DNA from: Macrosoma leucophasiata
Taxonomy: Eukaryota; Arthropoda; Insecta; Lepidoptera; Hedylidae
Direction: 5' to 3'
Assembly: GCA_036365455.1 (NCBI GenBank)
Contig: JAWQUS010000008.1
Coordinates: 14,305,501-14,369,500 of the forward strand
DNA: 64,000 nt
Part shown: one piece after another, positions 23,690 to 33,100 of the stretch
Position numbering within the stretch: the stretch's first letter is position 1
Layout: each line of letters begins with the position of its first letter
Translations under genes and position numbers: made by a program
The notes under the pieces: model-generated
The model's database searches: none
What the model was told of the DNA's origin: nothing
What the model saw: only the letters and a program-made list of their open reading frames with translations

Positions 23690-24858
23690 CTAACACTCGT
23701 ATCCATAAACAAGTAACTACTTGTTTCTAAGTAATTACTTAGTCAAGCAATTACTTAAGTAAATTTTTAATTAGTAAACTGTTCTATTCTATAGTGAAGT
23801 AATGGACATTACTTACTTAAGAAAAGATCGAAGTAATACTTAACACTCACGATGATTTTGCATAAGCAATAATTGCCTATCCTAACGTATTTGTGTACTA
23901 TTAAATTTTATAATATCAATAAATATGGGTTTTTAATCGTTTAGATTGGTCTAAAGTTAATAAAAATAAACAATTAAGTTTCTATTTATTCAATGGTGTG
24001 CGTGATGTAGACGAGATTCAAGCGGCAGCAAGCAGGTACCTATGCAAAAAAAATCTCGGCCAGGCGATGAGACGATTGTCAAGCGAGTTGAACATAGCCT
24101 CAATTATCGCGATATCTAAAAATTACCACTTCCTTATTTGCTATTTAATACAATACTGTACTGTATTACAGTATTAATCCTTACCAAAATAAATGCTTTT
24201 GTACAATAAGTAGGTATTTTGGTATACTACACTATATTAGTAAAATGTATATATATCTGAGAATGTGTCGTGAGAAATAGTAGATACGCATGAAAATAAA
24301 TTTAATTCAAACGCGTTGCTCACACCGACGAAGGCACCCGACTGTTTCTTATTTTTATGTTTTTGTGCCGCAATGGCTTCAACATTTATGGTACGGCAGA
24401 ACGACGTTTGCCGGGTCATCTTATATAGGTACTCACATCGATGATTGGATTTGCTTGATGATTTTTTTTTGCTTGATTAATTTTTGGTAAGGTATAAAAA
24501 ACGAATATAGAATACTTTTTTTTAAAAGAAAAAAAAAATAAAAAATTGCGAGCGAAGACGCGAGTAATAGCTATATACGTTCCATGATGTTAATAAAAAG
24601 GTATGTCCTATTAACTCCGTGACCAACACTATCAGAAAACAAAACACGCGACAGTTTAAAATGTATTGAATTAACGTTTACTCGAGAGACAAGATTTTAC
24701 TTAAGTAATGAAATCCATGACTATTACTTCGCGGAGAATTCTAACTTTTAACAGTTCTTACTTCGATCAAATTCTTGTCTATTGCATAAAAATGGGTGCT
24801 TGAGTAATTACTTCTACTCAAGTAATTACTTTGACTTGACTATAGATACGAGTTTTAG
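23690..24858. mobile_element. 1.17-kb terminal-inverted-repeat element, non-autonomous
   Basis: The left end CTAACACTCGTATCCATA is matched in reverse by TATAGATACGAGTTTTAG at the right end. Both subterminal regions (23710-23850 and 24700-24845) are rich in AAGTAATTACTT-type palindromic motifs, which also pair across the element. The flanks belong to one LINE-tail repeat copy (minus-orientation match to 23645-23689, resuming at 24859-24940), so the element was inserted into it. The internal open frames are unrelated to known transposases. I see no clear target duplication. Confidence 0.65.
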
Positions 24859-24976
24859 AGGTGGCAACGCATTTTGACCACTGGTTTTTGTGTAAATGTC
24901 AATAGAAGGCTGCTATCATCACTTAACACCATGAGAACTTCAAGCTTCGTTCTACTAGCTCCCACCTTCGCTAAAT

Positions 24977-25270
24977 TTTTTTTTTTTTTATGTTTTAAAA
25001 GTGGCAATCAAGCATACAGTTCACATTGATGTTAAGTGACGACTGCAGCCTAAAGACACCCACACAATGACCAGAGGTAAAAATGCAGATGCGTTACCAC
25101 TCCTAAGGCCTAAGGTGTTATGCCTCTGTGCCGGAAATTACAGGGCCGTACATTACCACCTGACCGGAACACGATAGTGCTGAACACTACCATTTAGCGG
25201 CAAGTATATTAGGTAATGCGGTGGTGCCTACGCCCGCGAGCTCCGTCACTGGAGCTCTACCACCAGTAAA
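24977..25270 (-). repeat. LINE 3'-tail repeat family, copy 2
   Basis: A full-length antisense copy, running from the T-rich start (TTTTTTTTTATGTTTTAAAA) to GAGCTCTACCACCAGTAAAA. It shares TGTTATGCCTCTGTGCCGGA and ATTACAGGGCCGTACATTAC with the other copies. Confidence 0.8.
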
Positions 25271-25399
25271 AAATATAAAATAAAAAATATCTACATCTAC
25301 ATTACTGACAGTAGAGTGACAGTGCTGGTGCTGGAAGGGATAGGCACCGCATAAACTATCTGCCGCCAAATGTAGTTCAGTTCCGAGGCAAAACAATGA

Positions 25400-25670
25400 A
25401 AGCCACAGGAGTGGCAACGTATCTGCATTTTGAACTCGGAACGGTTTCTATTGAGCAACTAGCTGTGCCTATAGACACCTACACAAATACCAAGGTCAAA
25501 ATGCAGATGCGTTACCATTCCTGAGCCTGAGGTGTTATGCCTCTGTGCCGGAAATTACAGGGCCGTACATTACCACCTGACCGGAACACTACCATTTAGC
25601 GGCAAGTATATCAGGTAATGCGGTGGTGCCTACGCCCGCGAGCCTGTCACTGGAGCTCTACCACCAGTAA
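25400..25670 (-). repeat. LINE 3'-tail repeat family, copy 3 (rearranged)
   Basis: The antisense copy is intact from about 25477 (CACAAATACCAAGGTCAAAA) to ACCACCAGTAA at 25670. A short sense-oriented piece of the same family (AGGAGTGGCAACGTATCTGC) precedes it at 25408. The pair therefore forms a partial inverted arrangement. Confidence 0.7.
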
Positions 25671-25758
25671 AAGATGAGACGCGGGAGGTGTGTCAGGACC
25701 AGAATATCTGGCGCTTTACACTCTCTGCCTACTCCGTTAGGGACCTGGCGTGAAGATA

Positions 25759-25944
25759 CATACATACTCCACTGTATCTGTCCGTCACCAGAGTGTATCT
25801 CATGAACCGTGATAGCTAGACATACATACTCCACTGTATCTGTCCGTCACCAGAGTGTATCTCATGAACCGTGATAGCTAGACATACATACTCCACTGTA
25901 TCTGTCCGTCACCAGAGTGTATCTCATGAACCGTGATAGCTAGA
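25759..25944. repeat. Three exact tandem copies of a 62-bp unit
   Basis: Units 25759-25820, 25821-25882 and 25883-25944 each start CATACATACTCCACTGTATC and end CCGTGATAGCTAGA. The copies look identical. The unit contains reverse-oriented sequence of the dispersed family seen at 50245-50300 (CTAGCTATCACGGTTCGTGC), and it starts on the ACAT tail of a LINE end (25712-25760). Confidence 0.95.
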
Positions 25945-26389
25945 CAGTCGTAATTTTGACTGATTATGTATTTCGGTTGCCGCTATAACACCAAATAAGT
26001 ACTAAAAACAGAATTAAAATAATATTTAAAGTGAGGGAGGGTTCCCCATGCAACAATCGTAATTTGTTCTCGTGATATTAATAATGGTAACAGTAAGACG
26101 TTCAGAGCGTCTCACAGTATATTTTACTATTTATTTTTAAAGTAAATAATAATGTTTAATATTGACTTTCAAAATAAATAATTAAAAATAAAACAAATTA
26201 GGCTCGATCGATCGATGATCGATAATGAAAAGGGAGCCTCCCATACAACTAATGTCGTTATTTGCCGTTTTTTTTTTACAAATAATGGGACGGAACCCTT
26301 CGTGCACAAGTTTTTGCCATTGAAGCTGCAGTATTCACATACCATCCAAACACATATTTACTACTTACCACTTTTTGTTTGCCATCTTT

Positions 26390-27150
26390 CTTTTTTTTTT
26401 ATGTAATTGAAGTGGTAAACAAGCATACAGTTCACATTGATGTTAAGTGATGACTGCAGCCTATAGACACCCACACAAAGACCAAGGTCAAAATGCAAAT
26501 GCGTTACCACTCCTGAGGCCTAAGGTGTTATGCCTCTGTGCCGGAAATTACAGGGCCGTACATTACCACCTGACCGGAACACGATAGTGCTGAACACTAC
26601 CATTTCATCATCATCATCATCATCATTTCAGCCAAAATACGTCCACTGCTGAACAAAGGCCTCCCCCAAAGAATGCCACAACGAACGGTCCTGGGCCGCC
26701 CTCATCCAGCGATTGCCCGCGACCTTCACCAGGTCGTCGGTCCATCTTGTGGGAGGCCTGCCTACGCTTCGCTTTCCGGTACGTGGTCGCCACTCGAGAA
26801 CTGCTCTGCCCCAACGGCCGTCAGTTCGTCGAGCTATGTGCCCTGCCCACTGCCACTTGAGTCTCGCTATTCGGTGAGCTATGTCGGTAACTTTGGTTCT
26901 CATGCGGATCTCCTCATTTCTGATTCGGTCTCGCAGAGAAACTCCAAGCATAGCTCTCTCCATTGCTCTCTGAGTGACCTTGAGCCTTCTTATGAGGCCC
27001 ATAGTGAGCGACCACGTTTCTGTCCCATTTTGGGTATGGCATTTTCCCTCCAAATGAGACACAACACTACCATTTAGCGGCAAGTAAATCAGGTAATGCG
27101 GTGGTGCCTACGCCCGCGAGCTCCGTCACTGGAGCTCTACCACCAGTAAA
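26390..27150 (-). repeat. LINE 3'-tail repeat family, copy 4, split by an RTE insertion
   Basis: The antisense copy runs 26390-26605, is interrupted, and resumes at 27063-27150 with TTAGCGGCAAGTAAATCAGG to CCACCAGTAA. The interruption is the RTE fragment described next. The 13-base sequence AACACTACCATTT is present on both sides. Confidence 0.9.
26606..27062 (-). mobile_element. 5'-truncated RTE-type LINE, 3' end of reverse transcriptase ORF
   Basis: The minus strand encodes the C-terminal tail of an RTE-clade protein: GTETWSLTMGLIRRLKVTQR, AMERAMLGVSLRDRIRNEEI, then RIARLKWQWAGHIARRTDGR, GRPPTRWTDDLVKVAG and a stop near 26628. A (TGA)n-type simple repeat follows (CATCATCATCATCATCAT on the plus strand), as at RTE 3' ends. 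The insertion is bounded by a 13-bp target-site duplication, AACACTACCATTT (26593-26605 and 27063-27075). At 457 bp only the last ~140 codons are present. The open frame is uninterrupted, so the insertion is fairly young, but it cannot be active alone. Confidence 0.92.
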
Positions 27151-27589
27151 AATAACTAATAATATACTATACTAATATACTATAATGTTTCTAATCATAA
27201 ATAACTTTTCCAACACCGGTACTCGTATTTCACCCAACATCTCCCAGTTAATCTTACGAAAGTAATAACTAATAGCAATAGTAAGTATAGATATTAGAAA
27301 TATCAGGAAAGCCATTAAAAGGGACAATAAAACATCAATTACCAATGTGCGTGACAAACATAAACATGCCGCTTTGATTTGATTTGAACAAAAAACACAT
27401 TACGATTTTTATAGAATCGTATAAAACAGGTGAGAGCGTGACTTCTAAGGAGGCGGAGGGTGGTGAAGGGCTGTGACCTGTGACACATAAATCTTCGGCG
27501 ATGTCAATAACTTAAAATGTTATCCGTAATTTCACAATAATTTCAGTCTTTTTATGTGTGAATTGCTGGGCACGAGTCTCTCTTTTTCT

Positions 27590-27710
27590 CTCCCCTTTTT
27601 GTTTTGGGCATGGAGCTTACTCCATCACGCTGCTCTTATGCGGATTGGTGGAGATACGGGGTAGTGGCCAACCCGCTGTCGGATGTTTTCAAACCGCCCA
27701 TAAGTTATTA
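27590..27710 (+). repeat. Fragment of a dispersed repeat also at 49530-49960
   Basis: GGAGCTTACTCCATCACGCT, GTGGCCAACCCGCTGTC and GGATGTTTTCAAACCGCCCA recur at about 49596-49685. Here the fragment sits in unassigned sequence. Confidence 0.65.
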
Positions 27711-27903
27711 TGTGTGAATTTCCAATTCCAATACTTATCTAAAAAAATTAGCAACTCTTTCGTGGGTAGGTGTTTCTATCTACGTGCTCTAGGTTGATAC
27801 TCCTAACTTCGGTATATATAACTGAATCTAATTTCACACATCTCGCGTTTTTATTAAATGAAATTACTTGGATTACAAAAACACGCTCAAATTTAAAAAA
27901 ATA

Positions 27904-28206
27904 TTAGGTTGGGGAAAAAGTTTCTTCTCATTTTTTAAGATAATTCAATACATTTTTTAATATAGTTTATTTAAATTTAACTAAAGTATGTATGTACCAT
28001 TATGTTCGATAACCTTTTGCCATCTTGTAGGTGGGGACATGATCCCATTGCTATAAAAATTTTGAGACTTCTCATCAAAATACCGCGACAAGTGGATTTG
28101 GCAGTCCTCTCGTGATGTTAACCTAACATTGCATAAAGAATTCTGAAGAGACCGAAACAGGTAGAAATCTGAAGGTGCAAGGTCAGGCTGCTTTTTCCCC
28201 AACCTT
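27904..28206 (-). mobile_element. Internally deleted mariner transposon
   Basis: Ends are TTAGGTTGGGGAAAAAGTTT on the left and CTTTTTCCCCAACCTTAA on the right, each next to TA. The minus strand encodes the C-terminal part of a mariner transposase: QPDLAPSDFYLFRSLQNSL (the last catalytic Asp region), then HLSRYFDEKSQNFYSNGI, and the terminal TRWQKVIEHNGTYIL followed by a stop. The right inverted repeat abuts the PDLAPSDF codons directly, so a deletion removed the DNA-binding domain and the first two catalytic Asp residues. A second TIR-like sequence, TAGGTTGGGGAAAAAGTCTG, starts at 28209, giving two TIR ends back to back. Confidence 0.9.
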
Positions 28207-28534
28207 AATAGGTTGGGGAAAAAGTCTGATCTGTCTGTCTGTCTGATTGCATACACTATATCATCAATGATTATTGAACTTACAATATACTAGGTAATTT
28301 TATAACAACAGTACAAAATCAAATAACATTTGCAACTGATTAGCTATGGATAACCGATATCTTCACACTGTATTCCAAGTAGGGATGCCTACATCGTAAT
28401 TTAAAACATCGATGACTTATCAAAATTGTTTTTTAGATTATCTGAAATTGCAGCATCGTTCCTTCGGATGTAGGCATACATACCAATTGACGAGTCTGTA
28501 AAATAAATTAATCACGATGCTAGTCATGCGCCGA

Positions 28535-28920
28535 AACGGTTTGACAGATTTAAATGATTTTTTGTGTAGTTTTGTATATATTTATGTCTTAGGTTATTTT
28601 TATACCGCTAAGGAAATACAAAGCCCACCTGGGGGCCGACCACCTAACTCAAATGCTTTCGTTTAGCTTCCGAAACTTCGAAGCTGTATGAAAACATCTT
28701 AACATGATATTATTAAGTTCTTAAGTTTTCGCGAACTACACTCATTAAAAAAACTATTTTTACGGATGCTGTTTAACATCTTATCAGTTTCGTACCGCCT
28801 AACTATATATACTTAAGAGCAAAATGGTTTAATGTGCGGTATGAAACGGACAACATAACGTCCTAAACGAAAGCATTTCAGTTAGGCGGTCGGCCCCCTG
28901 GACAGCTAGTAAATAATGAA
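28535..28920. repeat. Dispersed repeat copy interrupted by a MITE
   Basis: GAAACGGTTTGACAGATT and TATACCGCTAAGGAAATACA lie left of the MITE, and GGACAGCTAGTAAATAATG lies right of it. In related copies the two sides are adjacent (compare GAGGCAATACGAAGTTTGCC and GGGTCAGCTTGTATTC at 52882-52920). This supports insertion into a pre-existing repeat. Confidence 0.7.
28632..28897. mobile_element. 266-bp MITE with ~37-bp inverted ends
   Basis: The left end GGGGCCGACCACCTAACTCA continues to GCTTTCGTTTAG. The right end is its near-perfect reverse complement (CTAAACGAAAGCATTTCAGT to GGTCGGCCCC). The 3-bp repeat CTG lies at 28629-28631 and 28898-28900. No coding capacity. A 3-bp duplication fits a PIF/Harbinger-type mobiliser, which is an inference. 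Confidence 0.8.
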
Positions 28921-29815
28921 AACAAATTAAGTATGCTCATAAGTGAATTTTATCGCTCAGCTTTTTTTTTCTAAATAAACGAATAAAAATGTATAGAAGT
29001 TAGATAATTATTCTCAAAATTACATCATTTTTTTGTGATTTTCACCCCAAGTAATTTATTAATTACAATAAGCACTATGTAACCAAAGTAATAGTAGAAT
29101 TTAAAATTATCGAAAACAATGTTGTAAATATTATGAATATCACGGTAAGCCATAGCACACTTGTGTTTCGTCAATACTTGACATCGATGCCTTTCAATCA
29201 AAACATCGTTATTTCAGAAATATCGACGTATCGTTAGCATCTCTAATCCAGCGCGTTGTTGTAACGAAGACAGACGCCACTGACAGGTAGTATATTGAAC
29301 TAGCTCGAGGCTTCCGTGAATCGCTGTTTGGCTGCGGGCTCGCCATCCATATTCAGTAATTACACAACATCATCAAGCAACCCCATTGAAATATGGCTGA
29401 ATAACGGACTCTATTCAATTCAGATCACACTGAATGACAGTTATGACTACACTTCAGGCTGCAGATTAAACACTAGAATTCTGAGAGTTATTGCACTAAA
29501 ATAGTCTTCCATTTTAACAAGCGTGTTATTTTTTGGAATGGAATCGGAAAGAAGTAATTACCCCTGGTACACCCAATTCATAATAGGTGTACCACGGGTA
29601 GAAAATTTTACCCCTGGTTTACCCAGGTGGGCAAAGTAGGTGTACCACGGGCAATGACCGGAATTGAATTTATAGGTACTTAAAATTTTATCAAATATAA
29701 AACGACATGCAAAAACGATTATAATAATATGCACTTCTTCAAATATAAAGGGTGAACAGAGAGAGAGAATACTACTAGAAGCAGGTACGAGTACTTCTAC
29801 GCTAGGTTCTACGGA

Positions 29816-29825
29816 TCGAGGGCTA
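29816..29825 (+). repeat. Target-site duplication, left copy (TCGAGGGCTA)
   Basis: The ten bases TCGAGGGCTA directly precede the left end of the giant foldback element and recur exactly at 47211-47220. If the terminal A/T is counted as part of the inverted repeat (AGGCTC...GAGCCT), the duplication is the 8-mer CGAGGGCT. Confidence 0.93.
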
Positions 29826-30141
29826 GGCTCTGTGAACTTGGCATCCGACCTTGATTTTTTTTTTCTTTTTTTGGCTTAAATGATAGATTAGGGTATGTAG
29901 TAGATAGTAGTGAACGTAATTTCGTTTGTAGTAGTACCAAAAAAAAAAATAAAAAAATTAAAAAAAATGTCATCCCCCGACATGAAAAAAATATTTTTTT
30001 TATGGCTGTTTCTAATAGGTATGCGTAAGTAGTTGTTTGTAGTAAAAGAATTTTCGTTTGTAGTTCAACAGTTTTTTTTTTACAAAAAATTTTTTTTTTG
30101 AGTTTTTAAAAAGCGTTTTCTTATAACTACAATCGCTAAAT
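29826..30141 (+). repeat. Foldback terminal inverted repeat, left unique part
   Basis: This is non-tandem terminal sequence. It contains TGATAGATTAGGGTATGTAG, CGTTTGTAGTAGTACC, long A and T runs, TGTCATCCCCCGACATG and TTCGTTTGTAGTTCAAC, and it passes into the first monomer at ACGACAGAGGGCAGTCCGTA. The right counterpart is 46895-47210, with only small length differences in homopolymer runs. The motif TTTGTAGT of the monomers already appears here three times. Confidence 0.9.
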
Positions 30142-33100
30142 ACGACAGAGGGCAGTCCGTAGAGGTTTGTAGTGAAAGAGTTTTCGTTTGTAGTAAGCTC
30201 GAAGTTGTAAAAAAGTGACCTGATTATGTAAATCTGGTATGGGAGGTATGTTGACTGAACTACTTATGTATGACGGACTTGTCGATTACTACAAACGTCT
30301 AAAATGATAGAGGGAGGTCCCTAGAGGTTTGTAGTGAAAGAATTTTCGTTTGTAGTAAGCTCGAAGTTGTAAAAAAAGTGACCTGATTATGAAAATCCGG
30401 TATGGGAGGTATGTCGACGGTATAACTTACGGTTGATGTACTTGACGACTACAACAAACGTCTGAAATGATAGAGGAAGGTCCGTAGAGGTTTGCAGTGA
30501 AAGAATTTTCGTTTGTAGTAAGCTCGAAGTTGTAAAAAAAGTGACGTGATTATGTAAATCTGGTATGGGAGGTATGTTGACTGAACTGCTCATGTTTGAT
30601 GGACTTGGCGATTACTACAAACGTCTGAAATGATAGAGGGAGGTTCATAGAGTTTTGTAGTGAAAGAAGTTTTGTTTGTAGTAAGCTCGAAGTTGTAAAA
30701 AAAGTGACCTGATTATGTAAATCTGGTATGGGAGGTATGTTGACTGAACTACTTATGTTTGACGGACTTGTCGATTACTACAAACGTATAAAATGATAGA
30801 GGGAGGTCCCTAGAGGTTTGTAGTGAAAGAATTTTCGTTTGTAGTAAGCTCGAAGTTGTAAAAAAAGTGACCTGATTATGAAAATCCGGTATGGGAGGAA
30901 TGTCGACGGTATAACTTACGGTTGATGTACTTGACGACTACTACAAACGTCTGAAATGATAGAGGGAGGTGCGTAGAGGTTTGTAGTGAAAGAATTTTCG
31001 TTTGTAGTAAGCTCGATATTGTAAAAAAAGTGACCTGATTATGAAAATCCGGTATGGGAGGTATGTCGACGGTATAACTTACGGTTGCTGTACTTGACGA
31101 CTACAACAAACGTCTGAAATGATAGAGGAAGGTCCGTAGAGGTTTGTAGTGAAAGAATTTTCGATTGTAGTAAGCTCGAAGTTGTAAAAAAGTGACCTGA
31201 TTATGTAAATCTGGTATGGGTGGTATGTTGACTGAACTGCTTATGTTTGATGGACTTGGCGATTACTACAAACGTCTAAAATGATAGAGGTCGGTCCCTA
31301 GAGGTTTGTAGTGAAAAAAATTTCGTTTGTAGTAAGCTCGAAGTTGCAAAAAAAGTGACCTGATTATGTAAATCTGGTATGGGAGGTATGTTGACTGAAC
31401 TGCTTATGTTTGATGGACTTGGCGATTACTACAAACGTCTTAAATGATAGAGGGAGGTCCCTAGAGGTTTGTAGTGAAAGAATTTTTGTTTGTAGTAAGC
31501 TCGAAGTTGTAAAAAAGTGACCTGATTATGAAAATCCGGTATGGGAGGAATGTCGACGGTATAACTTACGGTTGATGTACTTGACGACTACTACAAACGT
31601 CTGAAATGATAGAGGGAGGTGCGTGGAGGTTTGTAGTGAAAGAATTTTCGTTTGTAGTAAGCTCGATGTTGTAAAAAAAGTGACCTGATTATGAAAATCC
31701 GGTATGGGAGGTATGTCGACGGTATAACTTACGGTTGCTGTACTTGACGACTACAACAAACGTCTGAAATGATAGAGGTCGGTCCCTAGAGGTTTGTAGT
31801 GAAAGAATTTTCGTTTGTAGTAAGCTCGAAGTTGTAAAAAAGTGACCTGATTATGAAAATCCGGTATGGGAGGTATGTCGACGGTATAACTTACGGTTGA
31901 TGTACTTGACGACTACAACAAACGTCTGAAATGATAGAGGAAGGTCCGTAGAGGTTTGTAGTGAAAGAATTTTCGTTTATAGTAAGCTCGAAGTTGTAAA
32001 AAAAGTGACCTGATTATATAAATCTGGTATGGGAGGTATGTTGACTGAACTACTTATGTTTGACGGACTTGTCGATTACTACAAACGTATAAAATGATAG
32101 AGGGAGGTCCCTAGAGGTTTGTAGTGAAAGAATTTTCGTTTGTAGTAAGCTCGAAGTTGTAAAAAAAGTGACCTGATTATGAAAATCCGGTATGGGAGGT
32201 ATGTCGACGGTATAACTTACGGTTGATGTACTTGACGACTACAACAAACGTCTGAAATGATAGAGGAAGGTCCGTAGAGGTTTGTAGTGAAAGAATTTTC
32301 GTTTGTAGTAAGCTCGAAGTTGTAAAAAAAGTGACCTGATTATGAAAATCCGGTATGGGAGGTATGTTGACTGAACTGCTTATGTTTGATGGACTTGGCG
32401 ATTACTACAAACGTCGAAAATGATAGAGGGAGGTCCCTAGAGGTTTGTAGTGAAAGAATTTTCGTTTGTAGTAAGCTCGAAGTTGTAAAAAAAGTGACCT
32501 GATTATGAAAATCCGGTATGGGAGGTATGTCGACGGTATAACTTACGGTTGATGTACTTGACGACTACTACAAACGTCTGGAATGATAGAGGGAGGTGCG
32601 TAGAGGTTTGTAGTGAAAGAAGTTTTGTTTGTAGTAAGCTCGAAGTTGTAAAAAAAGTGACCTGATTATGTAAATCTGGTATGGGAGGTATGTTGACTGA
32701 ACTACTTATGTTTGACGGACTTGTCGATTACTACAAACGTCTAAAATGATATAGGGAGGTCCGGAGAGATTTGTAGTGAAAGAATTTTCGTTTGTAGTAA
32801 GCTCGAAGTTGTAAAAAAAGTGACCTGATTATGAAAATCCGGTATGGGAGGTATGTCGACGGTAAAACATACGGTTGATGTACTTGACGACTACTACAAA
32901 CGTCTGGAATGATAGAGGGAGGTGCGTAGAGGTTTGTAGTGAAAGAAGTTTTGTTTGTAGTAAGCTCGAAGTTGTAAAAAAAGTGACCTGATTATGTAAA
33001 TCTGGTATGGGAGGTATGTTGACTGAACTACTTATGTTTGACGGACTTGTCGATTACTACAAACGTCTAAAATGATAAAGGGAGGTCCGGAGAGGTTTGT

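Noticed and set aside
24290..24490. 66-codon plus-strand frame as a kinase or Ddr exon
   Set aside because: No kinase motif, wrong residue pattern, and it lies inside a TIR element.
26673..27077. 134-codon plus-strand frame
   Set aside because: It is the antisense shadow of the RTE C-terminal coding sequence on the minus strand.
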